A DNA stretch of 64,000 bases from Sediminicoccus rosea (GCF_033547095.1 NZ_CP137852.1:3807001-3871000); one strand, 5' to 3'; shown: positions 51,749 to 60,413, numbered from the stretch's first letter. Notes: a model not told the origin generated them from the letters alone. A program made the numbers and translations.

Positions 51749-53182
51749 TCATCCGCCAAGGGATGCGGCCGCGCGGGCCGCTGCCTCCGGCAGGTCCTCG
51801 GCCACCAGACCGGGGCCCGCCAGCCGCGCGGCCTCGCCCTGCAGCCAGGCGGCGGCGGAGGCCGCCTCGAAGGGCGGCAGGCCCTGCGCGAGAAGGGCCG
51901 CGGCAAGTCCGGCCAGCACATCGCCGCTGCCGCCGGTCGCCAGCGTGGGCGGCGCATTGTGGTTGATCGCGGCCCGCCCATCGGGGGCGGCGATCACGCT
52001 GTCCGAGCCCTTGAGCAGCACGACCGCCCCGCTCTGCCGCGCCGCCGCCCGCGCCGCCGACAGGCGATCCCCGCCCGGCGCGCCGAAGAGGCGGGTGAAC
52101 TCGCCCTCATGCGGCGTCAGGATGGCCGCCCCCCGCAGCGCCTCCGGCGCGCCCGCGCAGGCCGAGAGCGCGCCCGCATCCAGCACGAGCCGTCTGCCTG
52201 CGCGCAGCAGCATGGCGACCGCGCCGCGCGTCGTCGCATCCGGTGGCAGGCCGGGGCCGAGCAGGATCACCTCGCGCCGCGGGTCATCGGTCAGCGCCGC
52301 CAGCAGGTCCTGCATGCCCGCTGCCTGCAGCACCAGCGCGCCCGGCTCGGCCAGGCGATGCAGCAGGGCGCTGCGTCCATCGGCGCAGGCCAGCGTGACC
52401 AGCCCTGCGCCGATCCGCCGCGCCGCGCGGGCGGAGAGCAGCGCCGCCCCCGCCATCGCCGTGCCCGAGATGATCGTCACATGGCCACGGCTGTGCTTGT
52501 GGCTCCCCGCATCCGGCCGTGGCAGGCGCCAGAGCGCCGGGCCATTGGCGAAGCTGTCGGGCCGGATCCGCTCCAGCACCGCCGCGGGCAGGCCGATATC
52601 GGCGAGGACCAGCTCCCCGCAAAGGTCGCGCCCCGGCTGCAACAGGTGGCCGGGCTTGCGACGGAAGAAGGTCACGGTCAGCGCGGCCTGGGGCGCGAAG
52701 CCGCGCACCGCCCCCGTCGCGCCGCAGACTCCCGAGGGGACATCCACGGCGATGAGCGGCACGCGCACGGCGGCCAGGAGTTCCGCCGCCGCGCCTTCCA
52801 CCGGGCGCGAGAGCCCGGCGCCGAACAGCGCATCCACCACCAGCCCCGCCCGCGCCACCTCCGCCACGGCGAAGGGGCGCATCGGCCCGCGCCAGGCGGC
52901 GGCGGCCAGCGCGGCGTCCACCTGGGGCGGGGCCAGCGCCGCCACGCCCACATCCCAGCCCGCGCGCTCCAGCAGTCGGGCCACGACATAGCCATCGCCG
53001 CCATTATTGCCCGGCCCGGCCAGCACCAGGACGCGGCAGGGCCGGAGGCGCCGCTGGATCGCCATTGCGACCGCCCGGCCCGCCGCGCGCATCAGCGCGG
53101 GGCCGTGACCGGCCAGGCGATCCGCCATCGCCATTTCGCGCGGCGACAACAGCTCAGGGGGGATTGCAGCGTTGAAAGGCAT
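51749..53182 (-). CDS. nnr: Bifunctional NAD(P)H-hydrate repair enzyme (epimerase/dehydratase)
   Basis: A 477-residue fusion. The N-terminal YjeF_N epimerase domain carries AGPGNNGGDGYVVARLL and interconverts R- and S-forms of hydrated NAD(P)H. The C-terminal ribokinase-like ADP-dependent dehydratase domain ends in APPTLATGGSGDVLAGLAAA, with HKHSRGHVTIISGT at its start. It repairs damaged nicotinamide cofactors. ATG 53182 was used; a TTG at 53203 is an alternative. It is divergent from the molybdenum-enzyme gene, with only 34 bases between start codons. Confidence 0.93.
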   Translation of the reverse strand: MPFNAAIPPELLSPREMAMADRLAGHGPALMRAAGRAVAMAIQRRLRPCRVLVLAGPGNNGGDGYVVARLLERAGWDVGVAALAPPQVDAALAAAAWRGPMRPFAVAEVARAGLVVDALFGAGLSRPVEGAAAELLAAVRVPLIAVDVPSGVCGATGAVRGFAPQAALTVTFFRRKPGHLLQPGRDLCGELVLADIGLPAAVLERIRPDSFANGPALWRLPRPDAGSHKHSRGHVTIISGTAMAGAALLSARAARRIGAGLVTLACADGRSALLHRLAEPGALVLQAAGMQDLLAALTDDPRREVILLGPGLPPDATTRGAVAMLLRAGRRLVLDAGALSACAGAPEALRGAAILTPHEGEFTRLFGAPGGDRLSAARAAARQSGAVVLLKGSDSVIAAPDGRAAINHNAPPTLATGGSGDVLAGLAAALLAQGLPPFEAASAAAWLQGEAARLAGPGLVAEDLPEAAARAAASLGG

Positions 53183-53216
53183 GGCGACATACTGGCTCAA
53201 CAAAGGGAGACGTCAC

Positions 53217-54533
53217 ATGGTGCAGAAGCGGGAACGCTCGATCCAGGAACTCTATCGCGATGACCCCGAGCGGGCCGATGCCCTCGCATGGGGCCGGCGC
53301 GGCATGCTCAAGGGCGCGGCGCTGGCCTCGATGGGCGCGGCGCTCGGCGGCTCCATCCCCTTCGCGCGGCACATGCCGGGCGGCCTGCTTCCGGCCCTCT
53401 TCGCCCGCCCCGCCGCCGCGCAATCCGCCCCCGCCGTCTTCCGCATGGAAGGCAAGGCGGAGCTGATCCTCCAGGGTGACCGGCCACTGGTGGGCGAGAC
53501 GCCGGAGCACATGCTGGACGAGGCGGTGACGAGCTACCGCTACTTCTTCGTCCGCAACAACGGTCAGATCCCCGAGCCGCTGACGACCGACCCGAATGCC
53601 TGGCGCCTGACCATTGATGGCGAGGTGAACACGCCCCTCACTCTGACGCTGGGCGAGCTGCGCTCGCGCTTCCCCAGCGTCACGCGGCAATTGCAGATGG
53701 AGTGCGGCGGCAATGGCCGCGCCTTCTTCACGCCGCAGACGCGCGGCAACCAATGGGGCAATGGCGCGATCAGCAATGGCGAATGGACCGGCGTGCGCCT
53801 GCGCGACGTCCTGGCCGCCGCCGGCCTCAAGCCCGGTGCCGCCTTCACCGGGCATTTCGGCGCGGACCCGCATCTCTCGGGTGCCACCGACCGGCAGGCG
53901 ATCAGCCGCGGCATGCCCATCGCGAAGGCGATGGACGAGGACACGATCATCGCCTTCGCGCTGAACGGCCAGCCGGTGCCGCATATCCATGGCGCGCCGG
54001 TGCGCCTCATCGTCCCCGGCTGGCCCGGCAGCCTCAGCCAGAAATGGCTGACGCGCATCACCATTCTCGACAAGCCGCACACCGGGGCGGGCATGGGCGG
54101 CACCAGCTACCGCATCCCGGTGCGCCCGATCGTCCCGGGCAGCAACAACAACGGCGCCGATTTCGTGGACATGACGAGCATGCCGGTGCGCTCGATCCTC
54201 TCCTCACACGCGCATGGCTCGCGCCTCGCCGCCGGCACGCGCAGCCTCGATCTGCGCGGCGCGGCCTGGGCCGGCGACCTCAGCGTGCGCGCGGTGGATG
54301 TCAGCGTGGATTTCGGCGCGAGCTGGACGGCGATGCAGGTGGCCGCACCCGCCAATCGCCATGCCTGGCAGCGCTGGCAGGGCCGGGTGGCGCTGCCCTC
54401 GGACGGGTATTTCGAGGTGTGGTACCGCGCGACCGACAGCGCGGGGAAGATGCAGCCCTTCGCCGCCGCCAACTGGAACCCGCAGGGTTACGGCGCGAAC
54501 CCGATCAGCCGCGCCGCCATCCTGGTGGGCTGA
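53217..54533 (+). CDS. Sulfite dehydrogenase-like molybdopterin oxidoreductase (Tat-exported)
   Basis: A 438-residue protein of the sulfite oxidase/SorA family. The N-terminus holds a Tat-type signal, GRRGMLKGAALASMG, with the twin Arg at 27-28. The mature part has the Mo-coordinating Cys163 in QMECGGNGRAFF and an Arg-rich cofactor region. The C-terminal Mo-co dimerisation domain ends at NWNPQGYG. It is expected in the periplasm, oxidising sulfite or a similar small molecule and giving electrons to a cytochrome. The next gene encodes a small c-type cytochrome and overlaps it by TGATG. ATG 53217 follows GGGAGA. Confidence 0.9.
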   Translation: MVQKRERSIQELYRDDPERADALAWGRRGMLKGAALASMGAALGGSIPFARHMPGGLLPALFARPAAAQSAPAVFRMEGKAELILQGDRPLVGETPEHMLDEAVTSYRYFFVRNNGQIPEPLTTDPNAWRLTIDGEVNTPLTLTLGELRSRFPSVTRQLQMECGGNGRAFFTPQTRGNQWGNGAISNGEWTGVRLRDVLAAAGLKPGAAFTGHFGADPHLSGATDRQAISRGMPIAKAMDEDTIIAFALNGQPVPHIHGAPVRLIVPGWPGSLSQKWLTRITILDKPHTGAGMGGTSYRIPVRPIVPGSNNNGADFVDMTSMPVRSILSSHAHGSRLAAGTRSLDLRGAAWAGDLSVRAVDVSVDFGASWTAMQVAAPANRHAWQRWQGRVALPSDGYFEVWYRATDSAGKMQPFAAANWNPQGYGANPISRAAILVG

Positions 54534-54871
54534 TGCGGAACGTTCTTCTGCTGACCCTCGGCCTGCTTGGCGGCGCGCTGACCCTGGCCCAGGCCACCGA
54601 GGCGCCGGGCGGCGAGGAACCCTCCGTCCTCCCCGCCGGCCCGGGGCAGGAGGAGGTGTTCTACGCCTGCACCGCCTGCCACAGCACCGCGATCATCCGG
54701 CGGAGCAGTTTCCGGCGCGATCAATGGGACGGGCTGATGGACTGGATGACGGAGAAGCACGGGATGAACCCGCTGGAGGGGGCGGAGCGCACCCTTATCG
54801 TGGATTATCTCGCCCAGCATTACGGCCCGCGCACCGCCCCCGCGCGCGGCCGCAATCCTTTCCTGAACTGA
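54533..54871 (+). CDS. c-type cytochrome (SorB-like)
   Basis: A 112-residue exported haem protein. It starts with a signal peptide (MRNVLLLTLGLLGGALTLAQ) and has one haem c site, CTACH at residues 46-50. The distal ligand could be a Met in the C-terminal DWMTEKHGM region. It overlaps the sulfite-dehydrogenase-like gene (TGATG), so it is most likely the electron acceptor, as SorB is for SorA. The length is close to such cytochromes. No CcmH-type genes are nearby. Confidence 0.9.
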   Translation: MRNVLLLTLGLLGGALTLAQATEAPGGEEPSVLPAGPGQEEVFYACTACHSTAIIRRSSFRRDQWDGLMDWMTEKHGMNPLEGAERTLIVDYLAQHYGPRTAPARGRNPFLN

Positions 54872-54877
54872 GCATAT

Positions 54878-54903
54878 GGCCGGGCGGCCCACCCCGCCCG
54901 GCC
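54878..54903. terminator. Bidirectional hairpin between cytochrome c and CBS genes
   Basis: GGCCGGGCGG at 54878-54887 pairs perfectly with CCGCCCGGCC at 54894-54903 around a six-base loop. The genes on both sides converge here, so it can serve either. U-tracts are absent. Confidence 0.6.
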
Positions 54904-54913
54904 CCGGCACCCC

Positions 54914-55372
54914 TCAGGCGACGCGGCCCAGGCCGTAGCCCCGCCCGATCACATAGGCCTGCAGCGATTCCACATCGCTCTGCTGGCTGTTGATGCGATA
55001 GCGCACGAGGTCGCGGATGGAGACGATGCCGCAGAGCCGCCGCGCGCGATCCACCACGGGCAGGTGGCGGAAATAGCCCGCATCCATGATCTCCATCGCC
55101 TCATCCACCGAGGTCGAGGCAGTGACCACTTCGACCTCGCGCGTCATCAGCGCCGAGACCGGCAGGGCCAGCAGCCCCGCGCCATGCTGCGTCAGGCCGC
55201 GCACCACGTCGCGCTCGCTGAGGATGCCGACCAGCATGCCCTCGGCGTCGCAGACGACGACGGCGCCGATGCGCCGCTGGGCGATGATCTCCGCCGCCTC
55301 GGTCACCGGGGATTCCGGGAGGACGGAAATCACGGCGGCCCCCTTCTGGTTGAGCACGGCACCGACGGTCAT
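54914..55372 (-). CDS. CBS domain-containing protein
   Basis: A 152-residue protein consisting of two CBS domains (about residues 16-70 and 78-130). Each shows the family pattern: AAEIIAQRRIGAVVVCDAEG and AMEIMDAGYFRHLPVVDRA, then a G-I-V-S/L-E-R-D-type turn. Such pairs bind adenine nucleotides and act as energy sensors; the partner is not known. There is no fused enzyme or transporter domain. The gene is convergent with the cytochrome gene. The start is ATG 55372, and the region upstream to the racemase gene is divergent. Confidence 0.92.
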   Translation of the reverse strand: MTVGAVLNQKGAAVISVLPESPVTEAAEIIAQRRIGAVVVCDAEGMLVGILSERDVVRGLTQHGAGLLALPVSALMTREVEVVTASTSVDEAMEIMDAGYFRHLPVVDRARRLCGIVSIRDLVRYRINSQQSDVESLQAYVIGRGYGLGRVA

Positions 55373-55512
55373 GGCTGCATCCTTACGGCAAGGGAACGAA
55401 CACGCGGGCTATAGCCGACGTATGCAGTCGGACATCACGAATTCCTTCAATCTGTCCAAGACTTCATGTTTCGCTCATGCAACGCGGGGGAGCGTGGCCG
55501 GTAGCATCCCGC

Positions 55513-56142
55513 ATGCCCTTGACCCTGGCCTGCCTGCACACGGCGGAAAGCAACGCCACCCTCTTTCAGGCAGCGGCCGAGGCTTTGCCGGGCGGCGCGC
55601 TCACCCTCACCCACCGGATCCGTCCCGACCTGCTGCGCGAGCCGACACCCGCCACGCTGGAGGCCGTCGCCGCCCTGCTGCGCGAGATGGCGGAGGGGGC
55701 GGATGCCGTGCTGCTCACCTGCTCCACCATCGGGGGGGCCGCGGCGCGCGCCCAGGATGCGGCGCGGCCCGTGCTGCGCGCCGATGCCGCGCTGGCCGAG
55801 GCCGCGACGCGGCGCGGCGGCATGGTCGAGGTGCTCTACGCCGCCCCCACCACGGAGGGACCGACGCGCGCCGTCTTCGAGGCCGCGGCCGCCCGGACCG
55901 GCGCCCAGCTCCGGCTGCACTTGGTGGAGGGCGCCTGGCCGCTCTTCCTGGCCGGTGAGGCCGAGGCCTATCACGCCCGCATCGCCGAGGTGGCGCGCGG
56001 ACTGTCCGGGCGGGTGGTGCTGGCCCAGGCCTCCATGGCCGGCGCCGCAGCGCTGCTCCCGGAGGCGCCGCCCCTCACCGTGCCGGCCATCAGCGTCATG
56101 GCGGCGGCCCGGGCCGCCCTCAAGGCGCGGGATTCGCGCTAG
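55513..56142 (+). CDS. Asp/Glu/hydantoin racemase-family protein
   Basis: A 209-residue protein with the fold pattern of aspartate/glutamate racemases. The first catalytic cysteine is C70 in LLTCSTIGG. The second Cys expected in the C-terminal half is replaced: at residues 170-176 the sequence reads LAQASMAG. This makes ordinary two-base racemase activity doubtful, so it could be a decarboxylase- or isomerase-like variant. ATG 55513 was chosen; an upstream start at 55477 adds an atypical lead. It stands 32 bases before the ParA-like gene and may be in its operon. Confidence 0.75.
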   Translation: MPLTLACLHTAESNATLFQAAAEALPGGALTLTHRIRPDLLREPTPATLEAVAALLREMAEGADAVLLTCSTIGGAAARAQDAARPVLRADAALAEAATRRGGMVEVLYAAPTTEGPTRAVFEAAAARTGAQLRLHLVEGAWPLFLAGEAEAYHARIAEVARGLSGRVVLAQASMAGAAALLPEAPPLTVPAISVMAAARAALKARDSR

Positions 56143-56174
56143 ACTGCGCTTCCACGATTCGCCGGAGCGCGGAA

Positions 56175-56816
56175 ATGGCCTTCATCATCGCCGTCGCACA
56201 GCAGAAAGGGGGGGCGGGGAAATCCACCCTCGCTTCCAATCTCGCCGTGGCCCTGCTGCAGGGGAACCGGCGCGTGGCCCTGCTCGACACCGACCCGCAG
56301 GCGAGCCTGACGCGCTGGCATGCGCTGCGCCCCGCCAGCGCGCCGCGTCTGATCTTCGACGCGCCCTCGGGCTGGCGCGTAACGGGCGCGCTGGACAAGC
56401 TGCGGCGCGAGGCCGATGTCATCGTGATGGACACGCCGCCGCATGCCGACACGGACAGCCGCATCGCCATCCGCGGCGCCGACCTTGTCCTGATCCCTCT
56501 GCAGGCCTCCCTGCCCGACCTCTGGGCGAGCGAGGCGACCATCGCGCTGGCCGAGGCGGAGAAGCGCGCCCATCGCCTCGTGCTCAACCGCCTGCCCGCC
56601 TCGGGCCGGCTGCGCGATGTGGTGATGGAGGAGCTGGCGCGCCGCAAGGCGCCCGTCATGGCACAGACGCTGGGCAACCGCTCGGCCTTCGGCGCCGCCT
56701 TCGCCCTCGGCCAGGGGGTGACCGAAAGTGCCGCGCGCAGCCCCGCCGCCGAGGAGATCCGCGCGCTCGCCGCCGCCATCGGCAAGCTCGCGGCTGGCAA
56801 GACGAAAGGGAAGTGA
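56175..56816 (+). CDS. ParA family ATPase (orphan)
   Basis: A 213-residue deviant-Walker ATPase. The P-loop is KGGAGKST at residues 11-18, with the signature lysine at 11 and Walker Lys16. LLDTDPQASLTRW and VIVMDTPPHADTD complete the active site. There is no N-terminal DNA-binding extension and no parB gene nearby, so it is not the chromosomal partition ParA. Such orphans position chemoreceptors, carboxysomes or cell-pole cargo. Its stop overlaps the start of the next membrane-protein gene (TGATG). Confidence 0.9.
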   Translation: MAFIIAVAQQKGGAGKSTLASNLAVALLQGNRRVALLDTDPQASLTRWHALRPASAPRLIFDAPSGWRVTGALDKLRREADVIVMDTPPHADTDSRIAIRGADLVLIPLQASLPDLWASEATIALAEAEKRAHRLVLNRLPASGRLRDVVMEELARRKAPVMAQTLGNRSAFGAAFALGQGVTESAARSPAAEEIRALAAAIGKLAAGKTKGK

Positions 56817-57271
56817 TGGCGCATCTCGCCTTCGTGCTGCATGTGGGCTTCGCCGCGCTATGGGTGGGGGGCATGGCCTTCGCCATCCTGGCTCTCCGCC
56901 CCGCGCTCGCCGCGCTGGAACCGCCGCAGCGCCTGGCCCTGATGGGCCGGGTCCACAAGCGCTTCTTCCTGATCGTCTGGCATGCCATGCCGATCGTGAT
57001 GCTGACCGGCTATTGGCTGCTCTTTGGCCATTTCGGCGGCTTCCGCGGCGCGGGCTGGCATGTGCACCTGATGCACCTGACGGGCCTGCTGATGTCCGCC
57101 ATCTACCTCGCCATCTTCTTCGGACCCTGGCGCCGCATGCGCCAGGCGCTCTCGGCGGGCGACCTGCCCGCAGCGGCGGCGGCCAATGAGGGCATCCGCC
57201 GCCTGGTCACGGGCAATCTCCTGCTCGGCCTCTTCACGCTCGGCATCGCCGCCTGGGGACGCTTCGGTTGA
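56816..57271 (+). CDS. Four-helix membrane protein, CopD-like
   Basis: A 151-residue membrane protein with four hydrophobic segments (about 5-27, 54-72, 82-103 and 130-147). Conserved-looking histidines (VHKRFFLIVWHAMP, GWHVHLMHLTG) could bind metal or haem, as in CopD-type proteins. I cannot assign a family. ATG 56816 overlaps the ParA-like gene's stop as TGATG, and its own stop overlaps the TTG of the GNAT gene. Being coupled on both sides suggests a joint function, perhaps a membrane anchor for the ATPase. Confidence 0.75.
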   Translation: MAHLAFVLHVGFAALWVGGMAFAILALRPALAALEPPQRLALMGRVHKRFFLIVWHAMPIVMLTGYWLLFGHFGGFRGAGWHVHLMHLTGLLMSAIYLAIFFGPWRRMRQALSAGDLPAAAAANEGIRRLVTGNLLLGLFTLGIAAWGRFG

Positions 57272-57693
57272 CCCACAACCTCACCATCCGCGACGACGAC
57301 TATCCGGAGCTGGAGGCGGTGGCCGCCATCCAGCGCGGCCTGCACAGCTACAACCAGGAACGCGGCGGCCCCTATGACCGCGAGCCGGTGACCGTCCTGG
57401 CCCGCGACGAGGATGAAGTGGTGAAGGGCGGGCTGCTCGGCCTCACCTACTGGAACTGGCTCTTCATCGACTGGCTCTGGCTCGCGCAGGACCAGCGCGG
57501 CAAGGGGCTCGGCACCGAGCTTCTCGCCCGGGCCGAGGCGGTGGCCCGTGCGCGCGGCTGCACCGACGCCTATACCGACACCTTCAGCTTCCACGCGCCG
57601 CATTTCTGGACACGCAATGGCTGGGTGGAGGCGGGGCGGCTGGATGGCATGCCGCCCGGCCATGCGCGCATCTGGTATCGCAAGAAGCTCTGA
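57268..57693 (+). CDS. GNAT family N-acetyltransferase
   Basis: A 141-residue acetyltransferase of the GNAT fold. The acetyl-CoA loop is QDQRGKGLGTELLARAEA (the R/Q-x-x-G-x-G/A motif), with LFIDWLWLA before and GCTDAYTDTFSFHAPHFW after. The last part KARIWYRKKL is typical. The substrate is unknown. Start is TTG 57268 in TTGA, overlapping the stop of the four-helix protein. It is the third gene of a coupled trio with the ParA-like ATPase. Confidence 0.88.
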   Translation: MTHNLTIRDDDYPELEAVAAIQRGLHSYNQERGGPYDREPVTVLARDEDEVVKGGLLGLTYWNWLFIDWLWLAQDQRGKGLGTELLARAEAVARARGCTDAYTDTFSFHAPHFWTRNGWVEAGRLDGMPPGHARIWYRKKL

Positions 57694-57771
57694 CCCCCCT
57701 CCTCAAGAGGCGTGACCCCGGCGCGAAAGCGGGACATGCTGGGCGCAATCAAAGCCCCGAGGAGGAAGTCC

Positions 57772-58755
57772 ATGCCCATGATCGCCCGGCGTGCGGCGCT
57801 GGCCCTGCCCATGCTGCCGCTCGCCCTGCCGGCCCGCGCCGATGGCTGGAAGCCCGCCCAGCCCGTCCGCATCCTGGTTCCGGCGGCACCCGCGGGAACG
57901 ACGGACATCATGGCCCGCCTGCTCGCGCCGCGCCTTCAGGCACGCTGGGGCGTGAACGTGGTGGTCGAGAACCGCGCGGGCGCGGGCGGCACCATCGGCA
58001 CGCTGGAGCTGGTGCGATCCCGCCCCGACGGCTTCACCCTGATGTCGGGCAATATCGGCCCGCAGGCCATCGCCTATTCGCTGTTCCGCAACCTCGCCTA
58101 CCGGGCGGAGCAGATCGCCTGCATCGCCGGCACCATCCGCGGCCCCAATGTGCTGGTGGTGAACAATGACGTTCCGGCGCGCAGCGTGGCGGAACTCGCG
58201 GCGCTGCTGCGCGCGCGGCCGGGGCAGATCCCCTACGCCTCCACCGGCGTCGGCCAGTCCACCCATCTCTCGCCCGTGCTCATGCTGCAGATGCTGAACG
58301 CCCAGGCGATCCATGTGCCCTTCCGCGGCTCGGGCCCCGCCCAGGTGGACCTGCTGGCCGGGCATGTGGCCTTCATGATCGACAACCTGACCGGCGTGAT
58401 GGAGCACATCCGCGCCGGGCGCGTCCGCGCGCTCGCCGTCACCAGCGCTGAGCGCAGCCCGCAGCTGCCCGACATCCCCGCGATGCGCGAGACGCTGCCC
58501 GAGCTGGCCAGCTATGAGGTGAACACCTGGTTCGGCATCTTCGGCCCCGCCGCCCTGCCGCCCGCCATCGTCACCGCCGTGAACGCGGAGGTGAATGCCT
58601 GGCTCGACCTGGACGAGACCCGCGCCCGCTTCACCGAGCTGGGCGGCGTGCCGCTGCGCCTCAGCCCCGAGGAATTCGCCGCCTTCGTCGCCGCCGAGAC
58701 GCGCAAATGGGGCGAGGTGATCCGCCGCGAGGGGCTGCAGATGGATGCGGGCTGA
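57772..58755 (+). CDS. Bug/TctC-family tripartite tricarboxylate transporter substrate-binding protein
   Basis: A 327-residue periplasmic binding protein. The signal peptide MPMIARRAALALPMLPLALP leads to the Bug core: VRILVPAAPAGTTDIMARLL and VENRAGAGGTIGTLELV. The second conserved area is FRGSGPAQVDLLAGHV. Like the protein at 765-1715 it has no tctAB partner nearby. ATG 57772 is preceded by a strong GAGGAGGAAG. Ligand unknown. Such orphan Bug proteins are abundant in some bacteria, including Roseomonas relatives. Confidence 0.92.
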   Translation: MPMIARRAALALPMLPLALPARADGWKPAQPVRILVPAAPAGTTDIMARLLAPRLQARWGVNVVVENRAGAGGTIGTLELVRSRPDGFTLMSGNIGPQAIAYSLFRNLAYRAEQIACIAGTIRGPNVLVVNNDVPARSVAELAALLRARPGQIPYASTGVGQSTHLSPVLMLQMLNAQAIHVPFRGSGPAQVDLLAGHVAFMIDNLTGVMEHIRAGRVRALAVTSAERSPQLPDIPAMRETLPELASYEVNTWFGIFGPAALPPAIVTAVNAEVNAWLDLDETRARFTELGGVPLRLSPEEFAAFVAAETRKWGEVIRREGLQMDAG

Positions 58756-58846
58756 GGCGTGATCCGCCCGGCGGGGGCTGGTCCTCGCGGCCGGCCTCCC
58801 CCATCTGGGACAGCATCGCCACCAGGTGCCGGGACCACGCCACCGC

Positions 58847-59017
58847 ATGACCGACGACAAGGAAGCCCGCCGCGCCGCCGCGCTGCGCGCGAATCTCCGC
58901 AAGCGCAAGGCGCAGCAGCGCGCCCGGGCCGAAGCGCCCGAGCCCGCCGCCCATGGACGCGAAGGGCTGAACGAGGCTAGACCCCCCTCCTCCGAGCCAG
59001 CGCCGAGGAAGCCCTGA
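58847..59017 (+). CDS. Small basic protein upstream of dcd
   Basis: A 56-residue peptide that begins [20 protein letters not shown] and continues in basic, Ala-rich helical style ([13 protein letters not shown]), ending in a Pro-rich tail. I recall similar small proteins next to dcd in related genomes, but I cannot verify this. Its stop is one base before the dcd ATG at 59019, so the two could be coupled. No Shine-Dalgarno is clear at 58847; the nearby in-frame ATG 58826 is an alternative. Function is unknown; an RNA- or nucleic-acid-binding role is conceivable from its charge only. Confidence 0.55.
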   Translation: MTDDKEARRAAALRANLRKRKAQQRARAEAPEPAAHGREGLNEARPPSSEPAPRKP

Positions 59018-59018
59018 C

Positions 59019-59573
59019 ATGCCCATCATGCCCGACCACTGGATCCGCCGCATGGCGACCGAGCACGGCATGATCTCGCCCTTCATCGAGGCGCAGAAGC
59101 GCGAGGGCGTGATCTCCTACGGCCTCTCCTCCTACGGCTATGACGCGCGGGCGGCGGATGAGTTCAAGGTCTTCACCAATGTGGACAACGCCGTGGTGGA
59201 TCCCAAGGAATTCTCCGAGACGGGCTTCGTCACCCGCAAGGGCCCGGTCTGCATCATCCCGCCCAATTCCTTCGTGCTGACCCACACCGTCGAGTGGTTC
59301 AAGGTGCCGCGCGACGTGCTGGTGATCTGCCTCGGCAAGTCCACCTATGCCCGCTGCGGCCTGATCGTGAACGTGACGCCGCTGGAGCCCGAATGGGAAG
59401 GCCAGGTCACCATCGAGATCAGCAACACCACCCCCCTCCCCGCCAAGGTCTATGCCAATGAGGGGATCTGCCAGTTCCTCTTCCTGCAGGGGGCGGGCGC
59501 GCCGGAGGTGAGCTATGCCGACCGCGCCGGCAAATACATGGGCCAGCGCGGCGTGGCGCTGCCCCGGCTCTAG
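59019..59573 (+). CDS. dcd: dCTP deaminase
   Basis: A 184-residue trimeric enzyme that converts dCTP to dUTP for thymidylate synthesis. Signature segments are [20 protein letters not shown], the nucleotide-binding [19 protein letters not shown] and [12 protein letters not shown] with the catalytic glutamate. The C-terminal [12 protein letters not shown] is typical. ATG 59019 is one base past the upstream small gene's stop; an ATG at 59028 is a possible alternative. The length is normal. Confidence 0.97.
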   Translation: MPIMPDHWIRRMATEHGMISPFIEAQKREGVISYGLSSYGYDARAADEFKVFTNVDNAVVDPKEFSETGFVTRKGPVCIIPPNSFVLTHTVEWFKVPRDVLVICLGKSTYARCGLIVNVTPLEPEWEGQVTIEISNTTPLPAKVYANEGICQFLFLQGAGAPEVSYADRAGKYMGQRGVALPRL

Positions 59574-59606
59574 AGGCGCGGGCCCGCCCCGGAGCCGGAG
59601 GGACGC

Positions 59607-60413
59607 GTGACCCCTTACCCCTGGCGCAACGTGCTGATCACCGGCGCCGCCTGCGGCCTCGGTCGCGCCCTGGCCGAGGCCTGCGCCGCCCCCGGCGTAT
59701 CGCTGCATCTGGGCGATGTGCAGGCTGAGGGGCTGGCGGAGGCCGCCGCGCTCTGCACCGCGCGCGGCGCCCGCGTCACCACGGCCGTGATCGACGTCTG
59801 CGATGCCGCCGCCATGGCCGCCTGGATCGGCGGCGCGACGCCGCTCGACCTCGTGATCGCCAATGCGGGCGTGCTGGGCGCGATCGGCGCGCCCTTCGAA
59901 TGCCCGCACCAGGCGCGCCGCATCCTGGAGACGAATGTCACCGGGACGCTCAACACGGCGCTGCCCGCCATCGCGGTGATGGCGGCGCAGGCCCCCGGCG
60001 CCGGCGGGGTGCGCGGGCGCATCGCCGTGATCTCCTCCATCCTGGCCTTCGTGGCGGCGCCCATGTCGCCCGCCTATTCGGCCAGCAAGTCCGCCCTCCA
60101 GGCCTGGGCGGAGGCGATGGACGGCAATGAGCGCGCCCGCGGCATCCGCATCCATGCGGTGGCGCCCGGCTATATCCGCACCGAACTCAGCGCCGCCAAC
60201 ACCATGCCGATGCCGCTCATCATGCGGCCCTCCCGCGCCGCACGGCTGACGCTGGAGGGCATCGCGGCCGGCCGGACCCGCGTGTCCTTCCCGCGGCGCG
60301 TTCACCTCGGCGTGCGGCTGATCGGCGCCCTGCCGCCAGATCTGCGGAATGCGCTGATCAGTCGGGTGCAGCGTTGGCACCTCAAGCGGATGCGCAAGGG
60401 CAGCGCGGGCTGA
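59607..60413 (+). CDS. SDR family NAD(P)-dependent oxidoreductase
   Basis: A 268-residue classical short-chain dehydrogenase. The cofactor motif is ITGAACGLGRALA near residues 11-22, then IANAGVLGAI. The catalytic set is Ser in VISSILAFV and Tyr/Lys in YSASKSALQAW (YxxxK intact). The C-terminal RVQRWHLKRMRKG tail is basic. GTG 59607 is supported by GGAGGGA about six bases upstream. Substrate is unknown. It lies between dcd and the small membrane-protein gene and does not appear to be coupled to either. Confidence 0.9.
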   Translation: MTPYPWRNVLITGAACGLGRALAEACAAPGVSLHLGDVQAEGLAEAAALCTARGARVTTAVIDVCDAAAMAAWIGGATPLDLVIANAGVLGAIGAPFECPHQARRILETNVTGTLNTALPAIAVMAAQAPGAGGVRGRIAVISSILAFVAAPMSPAYSASKSALQAWAEAMDGNERARGIRIHAVAPGYIRTELSAANTMPMPLIMRPSRAARLTLEGIAAGRTRVSFPRRVHLGVRLIGALPPDLRNALISRVQRWHLKRMRKGSAG

